DNA of 64,000 nt from Pseudomonadota bacterium (GCA_030653935.1 JAURYL010000082.1:18688-82687), one strand, 5' to 3'; shown: positions 7,933-16,775, numbered from the stretch's first letter. Numbers and translations: made by a program. Notes: generated from the letters alone by a model not told the origin.

Positions 7933-8565
7933 ATGACCGCCGACGCCCTGTTGTTTATTTCCCGCCACTGCCCACACTGCCCCGCCGTCCTGGCTGGTTT
8001 GTCCGATCTGGTGAAACACGGTGGCATCGGCCGTCTGGATGTGGTGAACATCGAGATCCACCCGGAGGTCGCCGAGTCGCACGCGGTTCGTTCCGTTCCC
8101 TGGCTGCGCCTGGGCCCGTTCGAATTGGCCGGCGTGCGCACGCCGGGTGAACTGGCCATCTGGGCGCGGCGCGCATCCGAGCCGGACGGCATGGCCGAAG
8201 CCTTCCATGATTTGCTGAAAAGCGGCGGGCTGGACCAGGTTCTGGCGCTGGTGGCGGCCGATACGACACGCCTGGCCGCCCTGTTGCCCATCGTCGGCAA
8301 CCCGGAGGCGAGTATCAATGTGCGCCTGGGCGCGGGGGTGGCGTTCGAGGAATACGCCGGTGCCGCGCCGCTGCGGGCGCTGGTGCCGGCGCTGGGGGTA
8401 TTGTCGGAACATGCCGACCCACGGGTGCGGGCGGACGCCTGCCACTATCTCGGCCTCAGCGGGGAAATCTCCGCGCGGCCCTGGCTGGAAGCGCGGTTGA
8501 CGGACCTGGACCCGGATGTCCGTGAGATTGCGCGGGATGGCATGCCGGAGGCGCGGGCGTTGTAG
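7933..8565 (+). CDS. Thioredoxin-fold/HEAT-repeat fusion protein
   Basis: 210 aa without signal peptide. Residues 1-80 look like a glutaredoxin/thioredoxin fold with a CPHC redox motif near residues 12-15 and a cis-proline segment SVPWL about 45 residues later. Residues 100-210 contain alpha-helical HEAT-like repeats, with stretches such as NVRLGAGVAFEEY, DPRVRADACHYLG and DPDVREIARDG. The combination suggests a redox domain attached to a protein-binding scaffold. The substrate is unknown. It is followed after 57 bp by gabD on the same strand. Confidence 0.75.
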   Translation: MTADALLFISRHCPHCPAVLAGLSDLVKHGGIGRLDVVNIEIHPEVAESHAVRSVPWLRLGPFELAGVRTPGELAIWARRASEPDGMAEAFHDLLKSGGLDQVLALVAADTTRLAALLPIVGNPEASINVRLGAGVAFEEYAGAAPLRALVPALGVLSEHADPRVRADACHYLGLSGEISARPWLEARLTDLDPDVREIARDGMPEARAL

Positions 8566-8622
8566 GTCAGGTTGCGGGTTGACCGCGACCCGGCGGTTTT
8601 TGGGTTTTGTTAAGGACATTTC

Positions 8623-10068
8623 ATGCACGGACTCACCCATTCAGATCTTTTTCGCCAGCAGGCCTATCTCGATGGCGCCTGGGTGGATGCCGAGATCACG
8701 TTTCCGGTTCTCAACCCCGCCACCGGCGAGGAGTTGGGCCGGGTGCCCGATTTCGGGCGGAAGGAAACCGCGCGCGCCATTGCCGCCGCGCGGGCGGCAC
8801 TGCCGGCCTGGAGCGGGCGCCTGGCGAAAGAGCGATCCGCCTTGTTGCGGCGCTGGCACGAACTGATGCTTGAACATGCCGATGACCTTGCCCGTCTGAT
8901 TACCCTGGAGCAGGGCAAGCCGCTGGCCGAGGCGCGCGGCGAGGTGGTGTACGCGGCGGGGTTTCTGGAGTGGTTCGCGGAAGAGGCGAAGCGGGTCTAC
9001 GGTCGGGTGATTCCGTCGCCCTGGCCGGGGCGGCGGGTGTTGACCCTGAAACAGCCGATCGGCGTGGCGGCGTTGATCACGCCGTGGAATTTCCCCGCCG
9101 CCATGCTCACCCGCAAGGCGGGCGCGGCGCTGGCGGCCGGTTGTACGGTGGTGGCGAAACCGGCCTCGAAGACGCCGTTTACCGCGTTGGCGCTGGCGAA
9201 ATTGGCCGAGGAGGCGGGTTTTCCGGCGGGCGTGGTGAACGTGGTGACCGGCAACGCCGAGGCCATTGGCGCCGAGTTGGTGGCGAATCCGCTGGTACGC
9301 AAATTGTCGTTCACCGGTTCCACCGAAACCGGCAAGCGCCTGATGGCGGCTTGCGCCGGCACCCTGAAAAGCGTTTCTCTGGAATTGGGCGGCAATGCGC
9401 CGTTCATCGTGTTCGATGATGCCGACCTGGACGCGGCGGTCGCGGGCGCGCTGGCATCGAAATACCGTAACGCCGGCCAGACCTGCGTCTGCGCCAACCG
9501 CCTGATGGCACAGGATGGCATTCATGATGAATTCGTCGCGCGTCTAGCGGCGGCGGTGTCCGCGCTCAAGGTCGGCAACGGTCTGGAAGCGGGGGTGAGC
9601 CAGGGGCCGCTGGTAAGCGAGGCGGCGGCGGAGAAGGTGGCGGCGTATATCCACGACGCGGTGGAGCAGGGCGCCCGCGTGGTCTGCGGTGGCAAGCGTC
9701 ACGCGCTGGGCGGCGCCTACTTCGAACCCACCGTGCTGGCGGACGCGACCCCGGAGATGCGGGTCTGCCGTGAGGAAATCTTCGGGCCGGTGGCGCCGGT
9801 CATCCGCTTCCACGACGAGGCCGAGGCGATCCACCTGGCCAATGCCACGGAATACGGACTCGCCGCGTATTTCTACGCGAACGACATGGCGCGCGTCTGG
9901 CGCGTGTCGGAGGCGCTGGAATACGGCATGGTCGGCGTCAACGCCGGGGTGATTTCGACGGAGGTGGCGCCGTTCGGCGGCGTCAAGCAGTCCGGCCTCG
10001 GCCGCGAGGGCGGCGCCGAGGGGGTCGAGGCGTATCTGGAAAGCAAATACCTGTGCATGGCGGAATGA
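8623..10068 (+). CDS. gabD: NAD(P)-dependent succinate-semialdehyde dehydrogenase
   Basis: 481 aa aldehyde dehydrogenase. Family residues include PWNFPAAMLTRK, the nucleotide-binding FTGSTETGK, the catalytic glutamate in SLELGGNAPFIVFDDAD and the catalytic cysteine in RNAGQTCVCANR; the C-terminus is GVKQSGLGREG. The VCANR variant and overall similarity favour GabD-type succinate-semialdehyde dehydrogenase, but a related semialdehyde is possible. It would feed succinate to the TCA cycle. An AAGGA ribosome site precedes the ATG at the right spacing. Confidence 0.88.
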   Translation: MHGLTHSDLFRQQAYLDGAWVDAEITFPVLNPATGEELGRVPDFGRKETARAIAAARAALPAWSGRLAKERSALLRRWHELMLEHADDLARLITLEQGKPLAEARGEVVYAAGFLEWFAEEAKRVYGRVIPSPWPGRRVLTLKQPIGVAALITPWNFPAAMLTRKAGAALAAGCTVVAKPASKTPFTALALAKLAEEAGFPAGVVNVVTGNAEAIGAELVANPLVRKLSFTGSTETGKRLMAACAGTLKSVSLELGGNAPFIVFDDADLDAAVAGALASKYRNAGQTCVCANRLMAQDGIHDEFVARLAAAVSALKVGNGLEAGVSQGPLVSEAAAEKVAAYIHDAVEQGARVVCGGKRHALGGAYFEPTVLADATPEMRVCREEIFGPVAPVIRFHDEAEAIHLANATEYGLAAYFYANDMARVWRVSEALEYGMVGVNAGVISTEVAPFGGVKQSGLGREGGAEGVEAYLESKYLCMAE

Positions 10069-10325
10069 ACCCGGATACGGCGTTCAACCGCCGTTTCCAG
10101 GTTGATGAGATAGGGCCGGGTGCGACGGCGCTGCCCGTGGGACGCTTCGCGCTCACCGGAAAGTGGTGCTATCTGATTGTTCTTATTAGCTAAATTGACA
10201 TGGTTTCGGGTTTGGCCGATGATCGACGGCCCGCAAGTCCCCCGCTTCTCCCGCAACCGTGAACCCAAGCATGAAGTCCAAAGCCGTTTCCCCAACCCTG
10301 TCGGTGATGGCCGCGTTCCACTGAG

Positions 10326-10952
10326 ATGACACGTCTGCTCCTCGACCGAGAGAAGGTCTACGACCCCGTTCTGAGGAGCCTCCATGCCTGGAATGCGCTC
10401 GCCATCGTGCTGCTGCTATTGGGGGGGCGGATTGGGGAGTGGTTGGGTTATGCGCCGGAAGCCGCCGGTCTCTGGCGTCTCCACGTCTGGGCCGGTTACT
10501 GCCTGGTGTTTGGGTTGGTCGCGCGCCTGACCTGGGGCATGGTCGGGCCGGCGCATGCCCGCGTTGGCGCTCTCTGGCAGCCGCGTGCGTGGTGGCGGGC
10601 TTTGCGTTACCGCGCGTTGTTCGCGGAGCCTCAAGGCTGGGGCCATGACGCGCCGGCGACGCTGGGCTACCTGCTGTTGTATCTCCTGCTGTTCGGCATG
10701 GCGGTGACCGGTCTGGCGCTGGCGGCCATTGAGCAGGGTCGTGGTCCGCTCTATCTCTGGTTGGGGCATGACGTCACCCTCAGTCAACTGTTCCGGGTCC
10801 CGCACGAGTGGATGGAACCCGCCATCCTGGTTTTGCTGGTGGCGCACATCGCGGTGTTGATCCTGCGTGAGACCCGCCACGGGATTCCCACGGCGCAGGC
10901 GATGGTGAGCGGCTTCCAGTACCGCAAGAAACCGGATGCGGAAGCGGAATGA
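10326..10952 (+). CDS. Cytochrome b561-family membrane protein
   Basis: 208 aa with four membrane segments and histidines positioned for b-type haem: SLHAWNALAIVLL in helix 1, WRLHVWAGY in helix 2, and VPHEWMEPA with LLVAHIAVL towards the C-terminus. This is the bacterial b561 layout of membrane quinol or cytochrome electron carriers. The next gene encodes a diheme cytochrome c, so the pair probably passes electrons between the quinone pool and the periplasm. Such b561/diheme pairs are known in photosynthetic and sulfur bacteria, sometimes with an SHP oxygen-binding cytochrome; none is present here. Confidence 0.87.
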   Translation: MTRLLLDREKVYDPVLRSLHAWNALAIVLLLLGGRIGEWLGYAPEAAGLWRLHVWAGYCLVFGLVARLTWGMVGPAHARVGALWQPRAWWRALRYRALFAEPQGWGHDAPATLGYLLLYLLLFGMAVTGLALAAIEQGRGPLYLWLGHDVTLSQLFRVPHEWMEPAILVLLVAHIAVLILRETRHGIPTAQAMVSGFQYRKKPDAEAE

Positions 10953-11009
10953 GCCCCCGCGCGCGTGACAGGGCGTTAGCCAGCGTGCCACCCGGCGGCA
11001 CCGACGTGA

Positions 11010-11570
11010 ATGCGGCGCGCTGACATGCAAAGCGATTTCACCTGGAAAAGCCTGGCCATATTTACCCTGGTCACGGGGCTGGCGGGGCTCTGGCTCGCCA
11101 ACGCGCCGTCGCATGATGAGGCGGTATTCCCCATGCCTCGCGGCAAGACTCTGGTGAACGAATGCGGGCGCTGCCATGCCGCATATGCCCCCGGTCTGTT
11201 GCCGGCGCGTTCCTGGCGCAAGATGATGGACGCGCTGGATGATCATTTCGGTGAGGATGCCAGCGTGTTGGAGCCGGTGTCGCTGGCATTGTTGAAGGAT
11301 CTGGAAGACATGGCCGCCGACGGCGCCTTCGCCGATATGCGCATGCGCCGTATTGCCGGAGCGGTGCCGGTCGACGAAGCCCCGCAACGGGTCACGGAAA
11401 CCGCGTACTTCAAGGCCATGCACGCATCCGTGCCGAAGCACTACTGGAAAAACCCGGTCGTCGGTTCGCCCGGAAACTGTGGCGCCTGCCATCCTGGCGC
11501 CAACGAAGGCCGTTTTAGTGAACTTGAACTGGGGATGCCTGGCAGCCTGTCGGACTTTGTTCGTCGATAG
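11010..11570 (+). CDS. Diheme cytochrome c
   Basis: 186 aa with an N-terminal membrane anchor or signal (WKSLAIFTLVTGLAGLWLA) and two haem-binding motifs, CGRCH near residue 52 and CGACH near residue 156. It resembles the DHC family of diheme cytochromes that accompany cytochrome b561. An in-frame ATG at 11025 is an equally plausible start, since neither has a clear ribosome site. It is likely exported and electron-linked to the upstream b561 protein 57 bp away. Confidence 0.85.
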   Translation: MRRADMQSDFTWKSLAIFTLVTGLAGLWLANAPSHDEAVFPMPRGKTLVNECGRCHAAYAPGLLPARSWRKMMDALDDHFGEDASVLEPVSLALLKDLEDMAADGAFADMRMRRIAGAVPVDEAPQRVTETAYFKAMHASVPKHYWKNPVVGSPGNCGACHPGANEGRFSELELGMPGSLSDFVRR

Positions 11571-11587
11571 GTATCGCAACCGTGCTT

Positions 11588-11618
11588 GATGCGGTTCGCC
11601 GCGTTCACCACACCCTAC
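11588..11618. repeat. Dispersed repeat copy 2
   Basis: GATGCGGTTCGCCGCGTTC followed by ACCACACCCTAC, nearly the same as the element at 219-257. Confidence 0.6.
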
Positions 11619-11649
11619 GTCCTACCGTTCTTCATCGCGGCGGCAGCGG

Positions 11650-11740
11650 GTAGCCCGGATGCAGCGCAGCGGAATCCGGGGAGTTGTGTGGATTCCCCGG
11701 TCAAATAATCCCGGATTCCATTGCATTCCATCCGGGCTAC
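11650..11740. repeat. GTAGCCCGGATG-type intergenic palindrome
   Basis: The left arm begins GTAGCCCGGATGCAGCGCAG and the right arm ends CATCCGGGCTAC, with inner complementary GGAATCCGGG/CCCGGATTCC segments. This is a common dispersed palindromic element of proteobacterial intergenic DNA. It lies between convergent genes. Confidence 0.8.
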
Positions 11741-11772
11741 GCAACTACCAACATGCTTTGCGAAAACAGCCA

Positions 11773-11807
11773 AAGCAAAACACCGACATTGCGTCGGCGT
11801 TTTGCTT
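11773..11807 (-). terminator. Terminator of the PEP-CTERM gene
   Basis: 15-nt arms 11773-11787 and 11793-11807 pair with one mismatch around a 5-nt loop. On the minus strand the 3' arm ends in GTTTTGCTTT, giving a U-rich tail. It lies 15 bp beyond the stop codon. Confidence 0.7.
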
Positions 11808-11821
11808 GATGCGGGGGCGGA

Positions 11822-12658
11822 TCAGGCGGTGGCCTTTTTTCGGCGCAGAGCCAGCAGCCCCATCATGCCGATCGGCAGCAGCGCCAGGGTGCCGGGCTCG
11901 GGCACGGCGCCGGAAATCGGGGGATCGACCCAGATGCTGTCGTTGGCGCAGTTCTGCGTCCAATGCACGGTAAACACGTTGCCGTTGGCCCAGTTGCTGC
12001 CAAACGAGGACAGGGGCACGGAGACTTCATAGAAGTAATGCAGGTCATTGGGCCAGGCGCCGTAGCCATTCTGGCCCACGGTGGTAAAGGCCACGCTGCC
12101 GATGCCGACTTGGGTGCCGCTCAGGATCGAGGTCGGATGCGCGGGATCCGCGAGCAGTCGGTTGCCGGCGGCGGCGGGATCGTAGTAACCGGTCCAGCTG
12201 CCATTGCTTTTCCAGATTCCCAGCGCCCAGTTCACATTGGAATAGACATGGCCCTTTGTGGTGGTGGCGCCGCCGAGCAGTTCCACGCCATATTCGTAAA
12301 CACCATTATTGCCAAAATCGATTGCAATGTCGCCAGGGCCATAGCTGTTGCTCAGCGGCCTGTCCAGCGTCAGCGGGTTGTGGCCGGTGGCGATGGCGAT
12401 ATACAGGTTGCTGGTGTCCCATGACATGTAAATTGCCTCGGCGTCATAAGCCTGACCACCATAGCCGGGATCCAGCTTGCTGTCGTGCTGGTCTTCGATG
12501 GTGTACTTGAAGACGCTGCTGTTCGGTATCCAGTCCGAGGCATTGCCGGTGCGCTTGATACCCCAGTCGCTCAGGTTGCCGTCGATCACGAAGGCTTGGG
12601 CGCTGCCGGCGATCAGCAGGCCGATGAGGGGTAGGGCACGGATCAGGGTCTTGCTCAT
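11822..12658 (-). CDS. PEP-CTERM sorting-domain exported protein
   Basis: 278 aa. A signal peptide (LIRALPLIGLLIAGSAQA, cleaved near residue 23) is followed by a beta-rich secreted domain that begins FVIDGNLSDWGI, a pattern typical of carbohydrate-binding-like (CBM9-type) folds. The C-terminus is a full PEP-CTERM tail: VPEPGTLALLPIG, a hydrophobic stretch, then basic RRKK. Exosortase would cleave at PEP and attach the protein to surface or extracellular polysaccharide; no exosortase is in the window. The ATG at 12658 has GGAG 7 nt upstream; the longer TTG-initiated frame would include that site. A sigma-54 promoter lies just upstream. Confidence 0.9.
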   Translation of the reverse strand: MSKTLIRALPLIGLLIAGSAQAFVIDGNLSDWGIKRTGNASDWIPNSSVFKYTIEDQHDSKLDPGYGGQAYDAEAIYMSWDTSNLYIAIATGHNPLTLDRPLSNSYGPGDIAIDFGNNGVYEYGVELLGGATTTKGHVYSNVNWALGIWKSNGSWTGYYDPAAAGNRLLADPAHPTSILSGTQVGIGSVAFTTVGQNGYGAWPNDLHYFYEVSVPLSSFGSNWANGNVFTVHWTQNCANDSIWVDPPISGAVPEPGTLALLPIGMMGLLALRRKKATA

Positions 12659-12691
12659 GCTGCTCTCCAATTGGATGTCTGAGCAGTTATA

Positions 12692-12707
12692 AGCACTTAC
12701 CGTGCCA
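12692..12707 (-). promoter_or_regulatory. Sigma-54 (RpoN) promoter of the PEP-CTERM gene
   Basis: On the minus strand the sequence TGGCACGGTAAGTGCT matches the -24/-12 consensus TGGCAC-N5-TTGCW at 15 of 16 positions, with GG and GC correctly spaced. Transcription would start near 12681, leaving a leader of about 22 nt that contains the GGAG ribosome site. PEP-CTERM/exosortase genes are known to be controlled by RpoN with the PrsK/PrsR two-component system, so the context supports the call. Confidence 0.85.
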
Positions 12708-12999
12708 TATGTGTTTCTATATATTAATCAACGAGATATGTTTTGTTCTTGGGTTTGTGTCGGTGTCTATGACGGTAAAAGTGGCATAACTGACGAAAAC
12801 AAGTCTATTTGGTGATTATGTTGTTGTTGGTTCATCGGAAGTCGAGGTTGGTGTAGCGTGAGGGAGGCTGACCCGGAACGGGGGGTATCGATCTGGCGCA
12901 TCGATTCCTGGCATCGCCGGCGCGTGGCGTTTCTCGTGCCTTCGCTCGACGCTGTCCTGGGGAGGCCGCCACGCGCTATCGGCGCGGGGTGTTCAGACG
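12708..12999. other. AT-rich regulatory spacer
   Basis: The part from 12708 to about 12850 is markedly AT-richer than the surroundings and lies upstream of the sigma-54 promoter, where enhancer-binding sites would be expected. I see repeated GGTAAAAGT- and TCGGTGTC-like motifs but no clear dyad. No gene is supported in this stretch. Confidence 0.4.
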
Positions 13000-13027
13000 A
13001 AAAAAAACCGGCCCGAAGGCCGGTTTT
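13000..13027 (-). terminator. Intrinsic terminator of the small lipoprotein gene
   Basis: 10-bp stem AAAACCGGCC/GGCCGGTTTT with a 4-nt loop. On the minus strand it is followed by eight T. It lies 18 bp after the stop codon. Confidence 0.93.
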
Positions 13028-13045
13028 GTTCTACCGAGCGCCGTA

Positions 13046-13261
13046 TTACTGAGGAGCGGCGGGAGCGGCAGGGGCGGCGCCATCAGCAGCGGGAGCAGCC
13101 ATGTCAGCGGGAGCAGCCATGTCAGCCGGAGCGGCGGGAGCGGGGGCAGCCATTTCAACGGCGGGAGCAGCAGCTTCGGGAGCGGGAGCGGCTTCTTCTT
13201 TTTTGCCACAAGCGGTCAGGGAGAAAGCGAGCAGGGCGGCGAGCAGGACGGAGTATTTCAT
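13046..13261 (-). CDS. Small Ala/Pro-rich lipoprotein
   Basis: 71 aa. The signal peptide ends in the lipobox SLTAC; after the cysteine come GKKEE and then a low-complexity Ala/Pro tail with imperfect repeats of MAAPAD. The mature peptide of about 47 residues has no globular domain and could be a periplasmic spacer or a membrane-anchored disordered peptide. AGGA lies at the right distance before the ATG, and the gene has its own terminator, so it is a real, probably well-expressed, monocistronic unit. No function is recognised. Repeat-rich lipoproteins of this kind are common in Betaproteobacteria. Confidence 0.8.
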   Translation of the reverse strand: MKYSVLLAALLAFSLTACGKKEEAAPAPEAAAPAVEMAAPAPAAPADMAAPADMAAPAADGAAPAAPAAPQ

Positions 13262-13434
13262 TTGAGATTTTCCTAGGAACAAAGTTGATCAACGAAGTAT
13301 GCGATCAGCCGGCAAGCATTCGCCTCCCAACTGATCGCGCGGATTCTAGCAAAAATAAAAATAACCGCCAGGGGCTGGGAAGGGAAAATTTACGCCGCGC
13401 CGCGGATCGCATGTGCGGGCAAGGGCCGTAGGGG

Positions 13435-14610
13435 TCATTTCGGCAGCAGAAAACCCGATACGTACCATTCATGCAACAGTGGCAACAGGTGAGCGTCGAG
13501 CACGACGGGGGGCAATTGGCGTTGGTCCGCCAGGCTTTGCAGGAGGGTGAACGTCTCCGGCGAGGATTCCACGCGTTCGCCATTCATATAGTAAGTAGCG
13601 CCACGAAACAGGAGCAGGCTGCGCGGGTCCAGGCGCAGGCCGTGTTTCGCCGCGGCTTTGGCGAACGCGGCAGGCTTCAGGGGGCGTTCCGGCGGGTTGA
13701 AGAAGATGTGCGACTTGGGCTCGGAGAGATAACGGCCGAGGAAGTCCTCGACGATGTGCTTGTCCCAGTGGATCGCTTTCAGCATCGTCGCCACCTGATC
13801 GAGCATGGTGCCGGGAATCTCGGCGGGGTGGCGCGGCCGCTTCTGGTCGGGGTCGCTGTAGATGCCGGTCGGGGTGAGGTGATCCTGTAGGTAGTTGAGA
13901 AAGTTACCGACCATGTCCTCGGCGGTCGGTACCCGGAAGCCGACTGACCAGGTCATGCAGTCGGTCAGGGCGACACCGTTATGGGCATATTGCGGCGGCA
14001 GGTAAAGCATGTCGCCGGGCTCCAGTTCCCAGGATTGTTCCGGCTGGAAGCGCTTGAGGATGCGCAGCGGCGCGCCATCCATGACTTCCAGATCGTCCTG
14101 GGCGCTGATTTCCCAGCGGCGGCGGCCCTGGCCCTGGATCAGGAAGACATCATAGGAATCGAAGTGCGGCCCGACGCCCCCGCCGGGTGGTGCGAAGCTG
14201 ACCATCAGGTCATCCAGGCGGGCGAGCGGAATGAAATTGAAGGCATGCAGCAAGGCATCGCCCTCGGGCAGGAAGTGATTCACACCGGAAACCAGCAGCC
14301 CCCAGTTTTTTTTCGGCAGGCCGGCGAGGTCGTCGGCCTCGAACGGGCCGTGGTCGAGCAGGCACTGGCCGCGAATGTAGCGCACCAGGCGACTTTCGGC
14401 GTCGTCACGCATGGCCAGCACGGAGAGTCGGTCACGGTCGAGCCAGTCGCCGAACCCCGGCAACGCCTGGCGAACCAGCAGGGGCTTTTTCTGCCAGTAT
14501 TCGGCCATGAAGGTTTCCGGGGTGATGCCACCCAGCAGCCGCTCAAGCGAGAACGCCGACATGGTGAAAGCATTGGTCGACGCGACGGGGGGAGGAAGAG
14601 GTTTACCCAT
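13435..14610 (-). CDS. roxA: JmjC/cupin ribosomal protein uL16 arginine hydroxylase
   Basis: 391 aa, the length of the RoxA/YcfD family of Fe(II)/2-oxoglutarate oxygenases that hydroxylate an arginine of ribosomal protein L16. The iron ligands are visible in GPHFDSYDVFLIQG (HxD) and in LPPQYAHNGVAL (distal His). The N-terminal FMAEYWQKKPLLVRQA and the SGVNHFLPE stretch are family signatures. I chose the ATG at 14610; an internal ATG at 14562 is possible. It is divergent from the peroxiredoxin gene with 35 bp between the start codons. Confidence 0.9.
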   Translation of the reverse strand: MGKPLPPPVASTNAFTMSAFSLERLLGGITPETFMAEYWQKKPLLVRQALPGFGDWLDRDRLSVLAMRDDAESRLVRYIRGQCLLDHGPFEADDLAGLPKKNWGLLVSGVNHFLPEGDALLHAFNFIPLARLDDLMVSFAPPGGGVGPHFDSYDVFLIQGQGRRRWEISAQDDLEVMDGAPLRILKRFQPEQSWELEPGDMLYLPPQYAHNGVALTDCMTWSVGFRVPTAEDMVGNFLNYLQDHLTPTGIYSDPDQKRPRHPAEIPGTMLDQVATMLKAIHWDKHIVEDFLGRYLSEPKSHIFFNPPERPLKPAAFAKAAAKHGLRLDPRSLLLFRGATYYMNGERVESSPETFTLLQSLADQRQLPPVVLDAHLLPLLHEWYVSGFLLPK

Positions 14611-14645
14611 ATAATACTTTCGGCCTATTTCGAGGAGGTTGCGCA

Positions 14646-15107
14646 ATGCTGAATGAAGGTGACAATGCGCCTGATTTTGAATTACCCGATGCGGACATGG
14701 CGATCGCCAGGTTGGCCGATTACAGCGGAAAGCCGCTCGTGCTGTTCTTCTACGTGCGCGATGATACGCCCGGCTGTACCACCGAAGCGATCGAGTTCAG
14801 CGACCGGGAAGCCCGCTTCACGCGCCTGGGTTGTAACGTTCTCGGCATTTCACGCGACGATTGCATCCGCCACGGCGCTTTCCGTGAAAAACATGGCATT
14901 AGCGTGCCGCTGCTGGCGGACAAGGAAGGCATTGCCTGCCGTGACTATGGTGTACTGGTCATGCGCGAAGTGGATGGGGTGCAGCGCGAGGGCGTGAATC
15001 GTTCCACTTTCATCATCGATGCGGCGGGGGTGATCCGCCACGCCCTTTATGGTGTCGTGCCCAAGGGGCACGCGGAGGAAGTTTTTAATCTCGTCAAGGA
15101 GTTATAG
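14646..15107 (+). CDS. Thiol peroxidase, Bcp/PrxQ-type
   Basis: 153 aa peroxiredoxin. The peroxidatic cysteine lies in DTPGCTTEAIEFSD, and a nearby second cysteine is in SRDDCIRHGAF. The C-terminal STFIIDAAGVIRHALYGVVPKGHAEEV is typical of Bcp-type enzymes, which reduce organic and hydrogen peroxides using thioredoxin. GAGGAGG lies before the ATG at the ideal distance. It is followed after only 2 bp by the slyD start, so the two genes form a stress/folding operon. Confidence 0.9.
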   Translation: MLNEGDNAPDFELPDADMAIARLADYSGKPLVLFFYVRDDTPGCTTEAIEFSDREARFTRLGCNVLGISRDDCIRHGAFREKHGISVPLLADKEGIACRDYGVLVMREVDGVQREGVNRSTFIIDAAGVIRHALYGVVPKGHAEEVFNLVKEL

Positions 15108-15109
15108 AA

Positions 15110-15595
15110 GTGCAAATCGGCAAGGATACGGTGGTCACCCTGACCTACCAATTGACCACGCTTTCCGGCGAACTGCTGGAGGAAGCGACCCTGGAATCGC
15201 CCGCGGCTTATTTGCATGGCGGCTACGACGGCATTTTTCCCAAGGTGGAGGAATCCCTGGAGGGCAAGGCCACGGGCGACACGCTCGACGTGGTGCTGGA
15301 GCCGGACGACGCCTTTGGCGAATACGACGCCGAATTGGTGCGCGTGGAGCCGGTCCACATGTTCCCCAAGGAAATTCAAGTCGGCATGCAGCTTGAGGCG
15401 GCCAGCGAGGACGGAGACCAATCGCTGCTCTACACCGTGACCGATATCGCGGAAGGGCAGGTGGTGGTGGATGGCAATCATCCCCTGGCCGGTCAAAGCC
15501 TGAGATTGCAATGCCAGGTGCGCGAAGTTCGCGTAGCACTTCCGGTGGAAGTGGAACATGGCCATGTCCATGGCGAGCATGGCCACCACCACTGA
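15110..15595 (+). CDS. slyD: SlyD-type FKBP peptidyl-prolyl isomerase
   Basis: 161 aa with a GTG start at 15110 preceded by AAGGAG. The FKBP part is interrupted by an insert-in-flap domain (around [18 protein letters not shown]), the SlyD hallmark. The chain ends in a histidine-rich tail ([12 protein letters not shown]) able to bind nickel or other metals. In E. coli SlyD assists folding and nickel delivery to hydrogenase. The first FKBP segment reads [18 protein letters not shown]. It ends 59 bp before accA, with a terminator-like hairpin between them. Confidence 0.93.
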   Translation: MQIGKDTVVTLTYQLTTLSGELLEEATLESPAAYLHGGYDGIFPKVEESLEGKATGDTLDVVLEPDDAFGEYDAELVRVEPVHMFPKEIQVGMQLEAASEDGDQSLLYTVTDIAEGQVVVDGNHPLAGQSLRLQCQVREVRVALPVEVEHGHVHGEHGHHH

Positions 15596-15608
15596 TCGAT
15601 TCCCACGC

Positions 15609-15638
15609 GGGCGGTTCAAGTAGAATTACCGCCCTTTT
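15609..15638 (+). terminator. Hairpin with T-run between slyD and accA
   Basis: 7-bp stem GGGCGGT/ACCGCCC with a 12-nt loop, followed by TTTT. It ends 16 bp before the accA start, so it could terminate slyD mRNA or attenuate read-through into accA. A TAGAAT hexamer within the loop could also be a promoter -10. Confidence 0.55.
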
Positions 15639-15654
15639 CTCAGGCGTTTATCCC

Positions 15655-16620
15655 ATGAAAGTCACTTTTCTCGACTTTGAACAGCCTGTCGCCGAGCTCG
15701 AAGCCAAGATCGAGGAGCTCTCCGAGGTGCAAGGCGACTCATCGCTGGACATCTCCTCGGAGATCGGCCGCCTGCGCAAGAAAAGTGCGGCGCTGACCAA
15801 GCAGATCTACGGCAAGCTCAATGCCTGGCAGGTTTCTCAGGTTGCCCGTCATGCGCAACGCCCCTACACCCTGGACTATATCCAGGCGTTGTTTACCGAA
15901 TTCGAGGAATTGCACGGCGACCGCGCCTATGCCGACGATCCCGCCATCGTCGGCGGCATCGCCCGTTTCGCGGGTGAGCCGGTGATGGTGATCGGTCACC
16001 AGAAAGGCCGCGACGTGAAGGAGCGGCAGTACCGCAACTTCGGCATGCCGCGCCCGGAGGGCTACCGCAAGGCATTGCGCCTGATGCGCCTGGCCGAGAA
16101 ATTTCACCTGCCGCTGCTCACCTTCATCGACACCCCCGGCGCCTACCCGGGCATCGGCGCCGAGGAGCGCGGCCAGTCCGAGGCCATCGCCCGCAATCTC
16201 TATGTGATGTCGGAACTCAAGACCCCGGTGATCTGCACCGTGATCGGCGAGGGCGGTTCCGGCGGCGCGCTGGCGATCGGCATCGGCGACGTGGTGATGA
16301 TGTTGCAATACGCCACCTATTCGGTGATTTCTCCGGAGGGCTGTGCCTCCATCCTCTGGAAAAGCGCCGACAAGGCCGCGCTGGCGGCGGAATCGCTGGG
16401 TATCACGGCGCCGCGTCTGAAATCCCTGGGCCTGATCGACCGCATCGTCGAAGAGCCGCTGGGCGGCGCCCACCGCGATTCCGAGACCATGATGGCATCG
16501 ATGCGCGCCAGCCTGGCCGAGGCCCTGCGCGAAGTCAGCGAGCGCCCGCGCAACGCCCTGTTGAACGACCGTTATGCCCGCCTCATGGGTTTCGGCAAGT
16601 TCAAGGAAGCCCGCGCCTGA
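15655..16620 (+). CDS. accA: Acetyl-CoA carboxylase carboxyltransferase alpha subunit
   Basis: 321 aa, full length for AccA, which with AccD transfers the carboxyl group from biotin carrier protein to acetyl-CoA in the first step of fatty acid synthesis. Signatures are [18 protein letters not shown] at the N-terminus, [23 protein letters not shown] and [17 protein letters not shown]. The accA-tilS order found here is conserved in many Beta- and Gammaproteobacteria. Confidence 0.97.
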   Translation: MKVTFLDFEQPVAELEAKIEELSEVQGDSSLDISSEIGRLRKKSAALTKQIYGKLNAWQVSQVARHAQRPYTLDYIQALFTEFEELHGDRAYADDPAIVGGIARFAGEPVMVIGHQKGRDVKERQYRNFGMPRPEGYRKALRLMRLAEKFHLPLLTFIDTPGAYPGIGAEERGQSEAIARNLYVMSELKTPVICTVIGEGGSGGALAIGIGDVVMMLQYATYSVISPEGCASILWKSADKAALAAESLGITAPRLKSLGLIDRIVEEPLGGAHRDSETMMASMRASLAEALREVSERPRNALLNDRYARLMGFGKFKEARA

Positions 16621-16656
16621 ACCGCCGTAGCTGCGGCGTTGCAAGTTAAAAGATGC

Positions 16657-16746
16657 ACGCCATGATTTCCCCCCCGAAAACCTCGCTTCGCTCGGTTCTC
16701 CCCCCAAGGGGCAAAGAAACACTTGGGGCGGCCCGGCGTGTTTCTT
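16657..16746. repeat. Intergenic repeat-like element between accA and tilS
   Basis: Contains two C-rich tracts (CCCCCCC and CTCCCCCC), an inner CGCTTCGCTCGG, and a stem AAGAAACAC (16714-16722)/GTGTTTCTT (16738-16746). The composition resembles dispersed intergenic repeats of Betaproteobacteria. There is no second copy in the window, so its repeat status is inferred. Confidence 0.4.
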
Positions 16747-16775
16747 GAGCGCTCGGCGCCGTTCATTCAAGCGAG

